NCBI RefSeq assembly: GCF_000147815.2
Contig: NC_015957.1
Coordinates: 6,572,001-6,636,000, forward strand
Length of the DNA: 64,000 bases
Reading direction: 5' to 3'
Source of the DNA: Streptomyces violaceusniger Tu 4113
GTDB taxonomy: Bacteria > Actinomycetota > Actinomycetes > Streptomycetales > Streptomycetaceae
The position numbers and the translations under genes were made by a program. Under the pieces are notes generated by a model. It was given only the letters and a program-made list of their open reading frames with translations, had not been told where the DNA came from and searched no databases. Positions within the stretch are counted from its first letter, which is position 1. Each line of letters begins with the position of its first letter. This document shows, piece after piece, positions 18,675 through 27,002 of this stretch.

Positions 18675-19405
18675 GAAGCCTCCGCCTTCAGCACGTAGCC
18701 GACCCCGCGCACCGTGTGGATCAGTGGCGCCCTCCCCGCATCGATCTTCTTGCGCAGATAGCTGATGTACAGCTCGACCACATGGGCCTGGCCGCCGAAG
18801 TCGTAGCTCCACACCCGGTCCAGGATCTGCGCCTTGGACAGCACCCGTCGGGGGTTGCGCATCAGGAACCGCAGCAGTTCGAACTCGGTGCGGGACAGCT
18901 CCACGGCCACACCCCCGCGGGTCACCTCCCGCGCCTGCTCGTCCATCACCAGATCCGCGACCACCAGCCGGTCATCGCCCGGCTCCCGCGCCATCCCGGC
19001 CCGGCGCAGCAGCCCGCGCAGCCGGGCCAGCACCTCCTCCAGGCTGAACGGCTTGGTCACGTAGTCGTCGCCGCCCGCGGTTAGCCCTGCGATCCGGTCC
19101 TCCACCGCGTCGCGCGCGGTGAGAAAGAGCACGCACACATCCGGCAGCTCGGCCCGCACTGCGCGCAGCACCGCGAGCCCGTCGGTGTCCGGCAGCATCC
19201 AGTCGAGCACCACCGCGTCCGGACGGAACGCCCGCGCGACGTCCAGCGCGGACGCACCGTCGGCGGCGGTGCGGACCTCCCAGCCCTCGTAACGCAGCGC
19301 CCCCGACAGCACCTCGGTCAGATCGGGCTCGTCGTCGACGACGAGGACGCGGACCCGGGCACCGTCGGGCCTCTGCAGAAAACGGCTGGTGGTGTGCGTA
19401 TCCAT
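18671..19405 (-). CDS. OmpR/PhoB-family response regulator
   Basis: 244 residues. Receiver domain: acidic pair D24/D25, phospho-acceptor D68 in VVLDWMLP, and K118 in TKPFS. A winged-helix domain occupies about 145-240 (LSRTEFELLRFLMRNPRRVL, then GVGYVLK). It is the first gene of a two-gene operon with the histidine kinase. The 148-bp divergent region towards the ferric reductase gene carries two pairs of 11-bp-spaced repeats, the spacing this family binds. Autoregulation and control of the reductase operon are therefore likely. Confidence 0.92.
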   Translation of the reverse strand: MDTHTTSRFLQRPDGARVRVLVVDDEPDLTEVLSGALRYEGWEVRTAADGASALDVARAFRPDAVVLDWMLPDTDGLAVLRAVRAELPDVCVLFLTARDAVEDRIAGLTAGGDDYVTKPFSLEEVLARLRGLLRRAGMAREPGDDRLVVADLVMDEQAREVTRGGVAVELSRTEFELLRFLMRNPRRVLSKAQILDRVWSYDFGGQAHVVELYISYLRKKIDAGRAPLIHTVRGVGYVLKAEAS

Positions 19406-19450
19406 GATGCGTCCAGCATCCCTCGCGGTGTGCCGTGCCGAGGCCCGCCC

Positions 19451-19509
19451 TTTCTCTGAGTTTCCTCTGAGTCCGAACGTTTCCGCCCGGGTTCAGAGGG
19501 TCCTCAGAG
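19451..19509. promoter_or_regulatory. Two pairs of 11-bp-spaced direct repeats in opposite orientation
   Basis: TCTGAG occurs at 19455-19460 and 19466-19471. CAGAG (CTCTG on the other strand) occurs at 19494-19498 and 19505-19509. Each pair repeats after exactly 11 bp, as expected for a tandem OmpR-family dimer site, and the two pairs face each other. They lie between the response regulator and the ferric reductase starts. Confidence 0.65.
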
Positions 19510-19553
19510 CTTCACCGGTGACGCTGACCGGGCACATCACCGAGAGGACCCCC

Positions 19554-20918
19554 ATGCCCAGCACGATGCCACCGGCCCCGGCCATGACCCGCCGGTCCCG
19601 GTCCGCACCGCGCCGGCTCAGCCCCGTCCCGGTGCTCGCGCACCTGACGATCTGGGGCGGGGCCGCCGCCGTCCTGGCGCTGTGGTGGAGCGACACCCCC
19701 TCGGTCGTCGGCCCCGTCGGCTGGCTGACCGGCGCGGGGCGGATCACCGGGCTGCTCGCCGGTTACGCATGCGCGAGCCTCCTGCTGCTGATGGCGCGCG
19801 TACCGCTGCTGGACCGTGCCGTCGGCACCGACCGACTGGCCCGCTGGCACGCCATGGGCGGCCGTTACACGATCTCGCTGGCCTGTGCTCATGTCCTGCT
19901 GATCATCTGGGGATACTCGCTGGAGTCGCACACCGGCGTGGTGGGCCAGACCGCCACCCTGGTCCTCCACTACCCGGACCTGCTCAAGGGCACGATCGGC
20001 TTCCTGCTGTTCCTCCTCACCGCAATCGTGTCCGCGCGCGCCGTGCGCCGCCGCATGCCGTACGAGACCTGGCACTTTCTGCACTTCGCGACCTATCTCG
20101 CGGTCTTCCTGGCCTTCGGGCACCAGCTCTCCGACGGGGCCGACTTCGTCGGCGACCGCCCCGCCCGGCTGGCCTGGTACACCCTCTACATCGGAGCGGC
20201 GGCCCTGCTGGCCTGGTACCGGTTCGCCGTCCCGGTACTCCGGGTGCTGCGCCACCGGCTGTACGTCGCGGAGGTCCGGCCCGAGGCTCCGGGCGTCGTA
20301 TCGGTGTACCTGTCGGGCAGCAGGCTGGAGGAGCTGCGCGCCGAGCCGGGCCAGTTCTTCCGGTGGCGGTTCCTGACCCGTGGCCTGTGGTGGGCCGCCA
20401 ACCCCTACTCCCTGTCAGCCGCTCCGCACCCCGCGTACCTGCGGATCACCGTCAAGGCGTCCGGCGGCCACAGCGCGGCCCTCGCCCATCTCCAACCCGG
20501 CACCCGGGTGCTCGCCGAAGGCCCGTACGGCGCCCTCACCGCGCGCCGCCGCCGCAGCCGTAAGACCCTCCTTCTGGGCGGCGGCGTCGGGATCACCCCG
20601 CTGCGGACCCTCTTCGAGACGCTGCCCGGCGAGGTGATCCTCATCTACCGGGCCCGACGCCCCGAGGACCTGGCACTCCGCACCGAGCTGGACGGTGTGG
20701 CCGCCGCGCGCGGGGCGATCGTCCACTACGTCGTCGGCGAGCCGGCCGCCTACTCCTCTCCTCTGACCGCCCGGGCACTGCGCGGCCTGGTGCCCGACCT
20801 CGCCGAACGCGACGTCTACCTGTGCGGCCCGCCGGGCATGACGGAGGCCGCGCTGCGTGCCCTGCACGACGCGGGGGTGCCGCGCCGCCGCGTCCACCAC
20901 GAGTCGTTCACGTTCTGA
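19554..20918 (+). CDS. Ferric reductase-like membrane flavocytochrome
   Basis: 454 residues from the ATG at 19554 after GAGAGGACC. The N-terminal half has about six membrane helices with histidines placed to hold heme (H99, H113, H174, H177, H190 candidates). The C-terminal half is a ferredoxin-NADP reductase module: FAD motif NPYSLSAAP near 280, NAD(P) motif GGGVGITPLR near 345 and LCGPPGM near 425. It moves electrons from NAD(P)H across the membrane to an outside acceptor. The next two genes supply an exported FMN protein and the enzyme that flavinylates it, so the acceptor is probably that protein. Confidence 0.88.
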   Translation: MPSTMPPAPAMTRRSRSAPRRLSPVPVLAHLTIWGGAAAVLALWWSDTPSVVGPVGWLTGAGRITGLLAGYACASLLLLMARVPLLDRAVGTDRLARWHAMGGRYTISLACAHVLLIIWGYSLESHTGVVGQTATLVLHYPDLLKGTIGFLLFLLTAIVSARAVRRRMPYETWHFLHFATYLAVFLAFGHQLSDGADFVGDRPARLAWYTLYIGAAALLAWYRFAVPVLRVLRHRLYVAEVRPEAPGVVSVYLSGSRLEELRAEPGQFFRWRFLTRGLWWAANPYSLSAAPHPAYLRITVKASGGHSAALAHLQPGTRVLAEGPYGALTARRRRSRKTLLLGGGVGITPLRTLFETLPGEVILIYRARRPEDLALRTELDGVAAARGAIVHYVVGEPAAYSSPLTARALRGLVPDLAERDVYLCGPPGMTEAALRALHDAGVPRRRVHHESFTF

Positions 20919-20953
20919 GTCCGATCCTCGCCGCACCCGAAGGAGACCCACCC

Positions 20954-21433
20954 GTGCGCAAGGCCGCCGTCACCGCCGTCTCGACCGTGGCGGGCATCGT
21001 CCTGCTGCTCTCGCTCAAACCGCACCGGGACGCCGCCACGGCCATGGAGACGCCGCCGCCCTCCGGGGCATCCGAAGCGTCGTCTCCGTCGCCCGGCACC
21101 GGCCCGTCGGGAGCCTCGTCCCCCGCACCGACCGGGCACACGTCCTCAGGCGGCGCCACCGGCTCGTACACCGGCGACGTGAGCGACACCGCGTATGGAC
21201 CGGTCCAGGTGGCCGTCACGCTCTCGCACGGCAGGATCACCGCCGTCAAGGCGCTCCGGACACCGTCCGACCGCCCCCGCTCCCAGCAGATCGCCTCCTA
21301 CGCCGTACCGCGACTGACCCAGGAGGCGCTGAACGCCCAGAGCGCCCACATCGACGCGGTCTCCGGCGCCACCTATACCAGCGAGGGGTACACGCGGTCC
21401 CTGCAGAGCGCACTGGACAAAGCCGGTGTCTGA
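20954..21433 (+). CDS. Exported FMN-binding domain protein, covalently flavinylated
   Basis: 159 residues from the GTG at 20954 behind AGGAGA. Residues 1-22 form a signal or anchor (VAGIVLLLSL), followed by a Ser/Pro/Gly-rich spacer to about 70 and then an FMN-binding domain. The motif DAVSGATYT (134-142) matches the ApbE target consensus, in which the threonine (T140) receives FMN through a phosphoester bond. It lies between a membrane flavin reductase and apbE, overlapping the latter by eight bases. Together the three genes make an extracytoplasmic electron carrier and the machinery to load it. Confidence 0.88.
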   Translation: MRKAAVTAVSTVAGIVLLLSLKPHRDAATAMETPPPSGASEASSPSPGTGPSGASSPAPTGHTSSGGATGSYTGDVSDTAYGPVQVAVTLSHGRITAVKALRTPSDRPRSQQIASYAVPRLTQEALNAQSAHIDAVSGATYTSEGYTRSLQSALDKAGV

Positions 21434-22208
21434 TGTGTCCACCCCCGCGCGCGGGCTGCGTCGCGTCGAGCATGCCATGGGCACGGTGTTCTCCTTTGAC
21501 CTCCGTGACCCGGTCACCCGGCCCGTCCACCGGGCGCTGGAGGAGGCCGTGGCCTGGTTGCACCATGTGGACGAGGTCTTCTCGACCTACCGCCCCGGCA
21601 GCGTGATCAGCCGCCTGGGCCGAGGCGAGCCGGTCCCGGAGCGGTACGGGCCAGAGGTGGCCGAGGTGTTCGCGCTGTGCGAGGAAGCGGCGCACACCAC
21701 CGGCGGCTGGTTCAGCCACACCCCCGGCGGCCGACTCGACCCCTCCGGGATGGTCAAGGGCTGGGCGGTTGAACGGGTCTCGCAGATGCTGTACGCGGTG
21801 GGCGGGCACAATACCTGCGTCAATGGCGGCGGCGACATCCAGTTGCGTGGCGAAGCCGCCCCCGGCACGCCCTGGCGCATCGGCATCGCCCACCCCGCCC
21901 GCCCCGGGGAGCTGGCCGCCGTGGTCACCGGACGTGATCTGGCCATCGCCACCTCGGGGACGGCCGAGCGCGGCGCGCATGTACTGGACCCGCACACCGG
22001 CCGGCCCGCGATCGCCCTGCTCTCGCTCACCCTGACCGGTCGTCACCTCACCAGGACCGACGCCTACGCCACGGCCGCGCTCGCCATGGGCGCCGGGGCC
22101 CGTGACTGGGTCGAGGCGCTCGACGGCCACGAGGCTCTGGGGATCACCGCGACGGGTGAGGTCTGGCGCACCCCGGGTCTTCCCGGGGCCACCGGGGCGG
22201 GGCCGTGA
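21426..22208 (+). CDS. apbE: FAD:protein FMN transferase (ApbE)
   Basis: 260 residues from the GTG at 21426. Family signatures are visible: VEHAMGTVFSFDL near 13-25, LDPSGMVKGWAVERV near 106-120, NGGGDIQ near 138-144, ATSGTAERGAHVLDPHTGRP (near 180-200) and TDAYATAALAMG. The enzyme hydrolyses FAD and attaches FMN to Ser/Thr of exported proteins. No clear lipoprotein signal is present, unlike Gram-negative ApbE, so it may act in the cytoplasm before export. It is the last gene of the reductase operon; the FMN-binding protein before it is the evident substrate. Confidence 0.9.
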   Translation: MSDVSTPARGLRRVEHAMGTVFSFDLRDPVTRPVHRALEEAVAWLHHVDEVFSTYRPGSVISRLGRGEPVPERYGPEVAEVFALCEEAAHTTGGWFSHTPGGRLDPSGMVKGWAVERVSQMLYAVGGHNTCVNGGGDIQLRGEAAPGTPWRIGIAHPARPGELAAVVTGRDLAIATSGTAERGAHVLDPHTGRPAIALLSLTLTGRHLTRTDAYATAALAMGAGARDWVEALDGHEALGITATGEVWRTPGLPGATGAGP

Positions 22209-22386
22209 CGGACGGCGTCCGGTCAGGCCCCCTTGGCCGTCTCCTCGGGCGCGGTGTCCAGACGTCCATGCGCACGCCCAGGCATCCCGTACTCAGCCAG
22301 GGGCTGGGACGGGCGCTGAGCGGGCGCGGGGTGGGTGCGGTGTGTCTGCGACACGAGGTCCCACCAGGGAAGTTAAGGACAGCGGC

Positions 22387-23565
22387 TCAGCGGCGCACCC
22401 GTGGCATCCCCAGGCCGATCCAGGAGATGATCTCCCGCTGGATCTCGTTGTTGCCGCCGCCGAAGGTGAAGACGACGCTGCTGCGGTAGCCGCGCTCCAG
22501 CTCTCCGTGGAGGACCTCGCCCGCCGAGCCCTCCTTGAGTGGACCGGCGGCGCCGACGATCTCCATCAGCCAGGCGTAGGCGTCGCGGCGCGCCTCGGAG
22601 CCGTACACCTTGACGGCGGAGGCGTCCTGCGGGGTGAGGGTGTCGCGCCGGAGGGCGTCCACCATCTGCCAGTTGAGCAGCTTCATGGCGTCCAGCCGGG
22701 CGTGCGTACGGGCCAGCCGGCCGCGCACCCAGGCGAGGTCGATCACCCGGCGGCCGTCGGGGAGCTTGGTGTCGGCGGCCCACTGGCGGACGCCGCGCAG
22801 GGCGCGGATGGCCATGGTGCCGTGGGCGGCGAGGGTGACCCGTTCGTAGTTGAGCTGCGTGGTGATCATGCGCCAGCCCTCGTTCTCGGGGCCGACGCGG
22901 CGGGTGGCCGGGACGCGGATGTTCTCGTAGTAGCTGGCGGTGGTGTCGTGGGAGGCGAGGGTCTTGATGAGGGTGGCGGAGTAGCCGGGGTCGTCGGTCG
23001 GGACCAGCAGGATGCTGATGCCCTTGTGGGGTTTGGCGTCGGGGTCGGTGCGGACCGCGAGCCAGACCCAGTCGGCGGTGTCGCCGTTGGTCGTCCAGGT
23101 CTTCTGGCCGTTCACGATGTACTCGTCGCCGTCGCGCACCGCGCGGGTCTTGAGGGAGGCGAGGTCGGTACCGGCGTCGGGCTCGCTGTAGCCGATCGCG
23201 AAGTCGATCTCGCCGGAGAGGACCTTGGGCAGGAAGTACGCCTTCTGCTCCTCGGTGCCGAACCGCATGATCGTGGGCCCGACCGTGTTGAGCGCCATCA
23301 GCGGCAGCGGCACGCCGGCCTGGGCCGCCTCGTCGAAGAAGATGAACTGCTCGGCCGGGCCGAGCCCGCGCCCGCCGTACTCGTGGGGCCAGCCGACCCC
23401 CAGCCAGCCGTCGGTGCCGAGCCGGCGGATGGTCTCGCGGTAGAACCGCTTCTGCCCGGTGGAGTCGGCGTAGCGGGCGTAGGCGTCGTCGGGGACCAGT
23501 TGGGCGAAGTACGCGCGCAGCTCATCGCGCAACCGCCGCTGATCAGGGGTGTATTCGAGGTCCAC
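22387..23565 (-). CDS. Acyl-CoA dehydrogenase
   Basis: 392 residues from the GTG at 23565, which follows AGGAGG; an open frame continues upstream but lacks such a site. Signatures: AIGYSEPDAGTDLASLKT near 140-157 (flavin-binding strand), KTWTTNGDTADW, and the C-terminal GGGNNEIQREIISWIG. It oxidises an acyl-CoA at alpha-beta using FAD. A KstR-like box 69 bp upstream of the start, and closer likeness to FadE members of sterol catabolism than to short-chain enzymes, suggest a cholesterol-side-chain-like role. It stands alone as a transcript, downstream of and antiparallel to apbE. Confidence 0.88.
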   Translation of the reverse strand: MDLEYTPDQRRLRDELRAYFAQLVPDDAYARYADSTGQKRFYRETIRRLGTDGWLGVGWPHEYGGRGLGPAEQFIFFDEAAQAGVPLPLMALNTVGPTIMRFGTEEQKAYFLPKVLSGEIDFAIGYSEPDAGTDLASLKTRAVRDGDEYIVNGQKTWTTNGDTADWVWLAVRTDPDAKPHKGISILLVPTDDPGYSATLIKTLASHDTTASYYENIRVPATRRVGPENEGWRMITTQLNYERVTLAAHGTMAIRALRGVRQWAADTKLPDGRRVIDLAWVRGRLARTHARLDAMKLLNWQMVDALRRDTLTPQDASAVKVYGSEARRDAYAWLMEIVGAAGPLKEGSAGEVLHGELERGYRSSVVFTFGGGNNEIQREIISWIGLGMPRVRR

Positions 23566-23633
23566 GGCCCCTCCTGGAGTCTCGCGTGCGCCGTGACGGC
23601 GGTCTGGGAGCGTCCTGGGATCGAGGGGCACGG

Positions 23634-23647
23634 TAGAACGTGTTCCA
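23634..23647. promoter_or_regulatory. KstR-like operator upstream of the acyl-CoA dehydrogenase
   Basis: TAGAACGTGTTCCA fits TNNAACNNGTTNNA, and 13 of its 14 positions match the palindrome TAGAACGTGTTCTA typical of KstR sites. It lies 69 bp before the GTG start of 22387-23565. Together with the box at 969 it suggests a KstR-type regulon. Confidence 0.65.
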
Positions 23648-23701
23648 ACAATACGGAAGGGCCGTGGACCGGGCCCGTCGACCCGGTCCACGGCCCGGGC
23701 C

Positions 23702-24217
23702 TCAGCCCTCCACCCGGGGCGGGCTGTCGTCGCCGCCGCGCCGTACGACCTGAACCGGCTGGCCAGGGCGCCAGGTGCGCAGCACCATCTGCCCGTTCTC
23801 CAGGGCGGTGTGCACCACCTCGGTCAGCTCGGCGCGGTAGAGGTGGAAGGGCTCGGGCGGCCTGGCCTCCTGGGCGAAACGGGCGACGGTTTCGGGGTCG
23901 GTCACCTCGACCGCCCGGCCGCTCACCCGGACATCGCCCTCGGTCAGCCCCTCGCCGGGGCCCGGGTTGGCCTGTACCGAGAACCGCGGATCGCGGCGCA
24001 GGTCCAGCGCCTTGCGCGAGTCGGGCATCATGCCCAGCCACAACTCGCCGGAGAGGAAGTTGACTTCGAGCGGGGTCACCCGCGGGGAGCCGTCCTGGCG
24101 CAGGGTGGCCAGCACATGGTGGCGGTAGCGGTCGAAGCGGTCCTGGGCGTAGTCGGCGAAGGCGGGTTCGGCCGCCGCGAATCCGGCCCAGCTGGTGGTC
24201 GGGTAGGTCATCGTCAT
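23702..24217 (-). CDS. Pyridoxamine 5'-phosphate oxidase-family flavoprotein (possible separate gene inside the longer frame)
   Basis: If translation starts at the ATG at 24217 (MTMTYPTTSWAGFAAAEPAF) the product is 171 residues, a normal size for a single-domain split-barrel PPOX protein binding FMN or F420. The sequence GSPRVTPLEVNFLSGELWLG and the C-terminal RTWRPGQPV fit that family. It would be the downstream cistron of the membrane glycosyltransferase-like gene with no intervening stop. Start choice is uncertain because GGAAACGG and AGGAG lie 12-18 bases upstream of the nearest ATG. Confidence 0.5.
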   Translation of the reverse strand: MTMTYPTTSWAGFAAAEPAFADYAQDRFDRYRHHVLATLRQDGSPRVTPLEVNFLSGELWLGMMPDSRKALDLRRDPRFSVQANPGPGEGLTEGDVRVSGRAVEVTDPETVARFAQEARPPEPFHLYRAELTEVVHTALENGQMVLRTWRPGQPVQVVRRGGDDSPPRVEG

Positions 24218-25810
24218 GGCGCCCATGCTCGGGCCGTTTCCGGACGTCTCCTGTCGGGATTTCCCGGCTTCCGACTCCCGCGCCTGGTCCGGTGGCAGAT
24301 ACGCGTTCCACTCGGTGCCCGGCAGCGGATAGCCGACCCAGGTCCGGGCGTAGGACGGCGGCCGGGTCCGGCCGCGCCGCAGCAGCAGCGCGGTGGGTTC
24401 ACGGGCGGCGCGGCGCAGCAGCGTGGGCAGGGTGGTGGACCGGTTGTTGCCGCTGGTCTGCGCGGAGGAGCAGCCCGCGTGGTAGGCGACGGGCAGGGCC
24501 CGGTCGCCGGTCACCAGACAGGGCGGCCGCAGCCCCAGCCGCTGCAGCCCCTGCGCGGCGGTGCGATAGCGCCCCGTGGTGTGGTCGGACTGCTCGGCGG
24601 CATGGTTGAGGATGACGAACTGGCTGGCCAGATGGAGGGTGATGACCACCCCAAGGGCGACCGCCAGGTGCTGCGGTGAGCGCGCGGCCCGTACGGCACG
24701 GAACACCAGCCCGGCGATCGGCAGCGCCAGCAGCGCGTAGGAGGGCATCAGGAAGCGCGGTGCGGAGTAGCCGATGAGCAGCAGATAGGGCAGGGCGAGG
24801 GTGGCCGCGCAGGCGATGGGCAGCACGGTCAGCGGTACGGCGGGGAGCCGGGCGGCCGGTCTGCCCAGCCCCACCCGCACCCGGCGCAGCTCTTGGCGGT
24901 CGCGCAGCGCGGCGTGTACGCACAGGAGGGTCAGCACGGGCAGCGCCAGCCACCATACGGTCAGCTCCGGGTGGCGCAGCGGCACCTCACAGGGGCGGCA
25001 TAGCTGAGGTCCGTTGAGGCTGCGCAGCGCGGCCCCCACGCTGAAGTGGAGGCCCATGCCGCCCTCGACGTCGCTGGAGACGTTCAGCCGCTCGCCGATG
25101 CCGCCGAAGCGGTCGTACGCCTCGCCGATCCACTGGGCGGCGCCGAGCAGCGGTCCGCCGATCAGCGCGGGCAGGGCGGGCCGCCAGGTGCGCACGCCGA
25201 TCGCGCCGATCAGCAGCGGCAGGGCGAGCCATCCCCCGTCGGGGGTGCGCACCAGGGTGACGCCCGCGAGGACGGCGGCCAGCCACCAGCGGGCGTTGGT
25301 CTCGTGCGGCGCGCGGAGGAACCAGCCGACGGCGGCGACGGCGCCGATCGCCACCCAGAGGTTGGGCATCACCGCGGGTCCGCTGATCTGGGTGATCCAC
25401 AGTCCGGAGAAGAGCAGCGCGGCCAGGGCGACCTGGGCCGGGGGCAGCAGCCGGGTCCAGACCCGGAAGGCGCCGTAGAGCGCGCCCGCGGAGACCAGCA
25501 TGAGCAGGATCCGCAGCGCCGGAATCGAGTCGGTCGCGGCGACGAGGGGCGCGACCAGGAGACTGACGCCGCGCGAGCGGGGTGCGCTGAAGTACGCGGG
25601 CGGGGTGCGCGGATCGACCTGGGAGACGTACACGGACTCGTCCCAGCCCAGCGCGTGGCCGGTGTGCGGGATCACCATGGCGAGCTGGACAACGGCGTAT
25701 CCGATGGCCACCAGCCCGAGCCAGGGGGCCGGGCGACGGTACCGCCGCGGCTGGCGTGGCTGGGGGCGCGGGGGCAGGACGGCGGCCGCCGGTGCGGCAG
25801 TATTCTCCAT
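23702..25810 (-). CDS. GT39-like polytopic membrane protein joined in frame to a PPOX flavoprotein
   Basis: One uninterrupted frame of 702 codons. Residues 1-500 are a polytopic membrane protein with about ten helices and an early GWDESVY acidic motif, as in lipid-linked sugar transferases. Residues from about 530 form a complete pyridoxamine-phosphate-oxidase-like flavin-binding domain (HHVLATLRQDGSPRVTPLEV, later WLGMMPDSRKALDLRRDPR). In other Streptomyces I recall the second half as a free-standing protein beginning MTMTYPTTSW. ATG codons at 24226, 24217 and 24211 could start it here, but no clear ribosome binding site precedes them. Either a real fusion, a lost stop codon, or two genes sharing a frame. 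Confidence 0.75.
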   Translation of the reverse strand: MENTAAPAAAVLPPRPQPRQPRRYRRPAPWLGLVAIGYAVVQLAMVIPHTGHALGWDESVYVSQVDPRTPPAYFSAPRSRGVSLLVAPLVAATDSIPALRILLMLVSAGALYGAFRVWTRLLPPAQVALAALLFSGLWITQISGPAVMPNLWVAIGAVAAVGWFLRAPHETNARWWLAAVLAGVTLVRTPDGGWLALPLLIGAIGVRTWRPALPALIGGPLLGAAQWIGEAYDRFGGIGERLNVSSDVEGGMGLHFSVGAALRSLNGPQLCRPCEVPLRHPELTVWWLALPVLTLLCVHAALRDRQELRRVRVGLGRPAARLPAVPLTVLPIACAATLALPYLLLIGYSAPRFLMPSYALLALPIAGLVFRAVRAARSPQHLAVALGVVITLHLASQFVILNHAAEQSDHTTGRYRTAAQGLQRLGLRPPCLVTGDRALPVAYHAGCSSAQTSGNNRSTTLPTLLRRAAREPTALLLRRGRTRPPSYARTWVGYPLPGTEWNAYLPPDQARESEAGKSRQETSGNGPSMGAMTMTYPTTSWAGFAAAEPAFADYAQDRFDRYRHHVLATLRQDGSPRVTPLEVNFLSGELWLGMMPDSRKALDLRRDPRFSVQANPGPGEGLTEGDVRVSGRAVEVTDPETVARFAQEARPPEPFHLYRAELTEVVHTALENGQMVLRTWRPGQPVQVVRRGGDDSPPRVEG

Positions 25811-25951
25811 GCGCGCACCATATGATGTCTATGTACCTTTTTCGTCCTATTAGGCCATCCGGCTCAGTGTCCAAGGGGTGCCATGGACGCGACGGATCCG
25901 TAGGCTGTTGCAGCGGTGCACAGCCCCCATCCGGCGGAGGACGGACACACC

Positions 25952-26944
25952 ATGAAGATGCTCATCAACGTCCCCGAGACGGTGGTCGCCGACGCGCTGC
26001 GCGGAATGGCCGCCTGCCACCCCGAACTGATCGTCGACGTCGAGAACCGGGTGATCGTCCGGCGGGACGCGCCGGTCGAGGGCAAGGTGGGGCTGGTCTC
26101 CGGCGGCGGATCCGGACACGAGCCGCTGCACGGCGGTTTCGTGGGGAGCGGCATGCTCGACGCCGCCTGCCCCGGCGAGGTGTTCACCTCCCCCGTGCCC
26201 GATCAGATGGTGCGCGCCGCGGCGGCGGTGGACAGCGGCCAGGGCGTGCTGTTCATCATCAAGAACTACACGGGCGATGTGCTCAACTTCGACATGGCCG
26301 CCGAGCTCGCCGAGGACGAGGGCATCCAGGTCGCGAAGGTCCTGGTCAACGACGATGTGGCGGTGACCGACAGCCTCTACACGGCGGGCCGTCGCGGCAC
26401 CGGGGCCACTCTGTTCGTGGAGAAGATCGCGGGTGCGGCGGCCGCCGAGGGCGCGCCACTGGAGCGGGTGGAGTCGATCGCCCGGCGGGTGAACGAGCTC
26501 TCGCGGAGCTTCGGCGTCGCGCTCAGCCCCTGTTCCACCCCGTCCAAGGGCGGCCCCACCTTCGAACTGCCCGCCGGGGAGCTGGAGTTGGGCGTGGGCA
26601 TCCACGGCGAGCCGGGGCGTGAGCGGCGGGCGATGATGACCTCCCGCGAGATCGCCGACTACGCCGTGCAGGTGGTGGTCGAGGACCTGCGCCCGGAGAG
26701 CCCGGTGCTGCTCCTGGTCAACGGCATGGGGGCGACCCCGCAGCTCGAGCTGTACGGCTTCGCCGCCGAGGTGCACCGGGCGCTCGGCGAGCGGCAGGTG
26801 GCGGTGGCGCGTACGCTCGTCGGCAACTACGTCACGTCACTCGACATGGCGGGCGCTTCGATCACGCTGTGCCAGGTCGACGAGGACCTCCTGCGGCTGT
26901 GGGACGCGCCCGTGCGGACCGCCGGGCTGCGCTGGGGTGCCTGA
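25952..26944 (+). CDS. dhaK: Dihydroxyacetone kinase, DhaK subunit
   Basis: 330 residues from the ATG at 25952 after GGAGG. Key residues align with E. coli DhaK at the same numbers: H56 in GGGSGHEPLH, D109 in NYTGDVLNF, and H218 in GVGIHGE, which forms the hemiaminal with dihydroxyacetone. It holds the substrate while DhaL-bound ADP, recharged by DhaM, donates phosphate. It is the first gene of dhaK-dhaL-dhaM, with a 58-bp gap to dhaL. The product, dihydroxyacetone phosphate, feeds glycolysis. No regulator (dhaR or dhaS) is next to it. Confidence 0.95.
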   Translation: MKMLINVPETVVADALRGMAACHPELIVDVENRVIVRRDAPVEGKVGLVSGGGSGHEPLHGGFVGSGMLDAACPGEVFTSPVPDQMVRAAAAVDSGQGVLFIIKNYTGDVLNFDMAAELAEDEGIQVAKVLVNDDVAVTDSLYTAGRRGTGATLFVEKIAGAAAAEGAPLERVESIARRVNELSRSFGVALSPCSTPSKGGPTFELPAGELELGVGIHGEPGRERRAMMTSREIADYAVQVVVEDLRPESPVLLLVNGMGATPQLELYGFAAEVHRALGERQVAVARTLVGNYVTSLDMAGASITLCQVDEDLLRLWDAPVRTAGLRWGA

Positions 26945-27002
26945 GGCCGGCCGGCCCCCGATACGTACGCTGTCGCCGTTGGCTACGACCGAGGAGGCAC
27001 CT

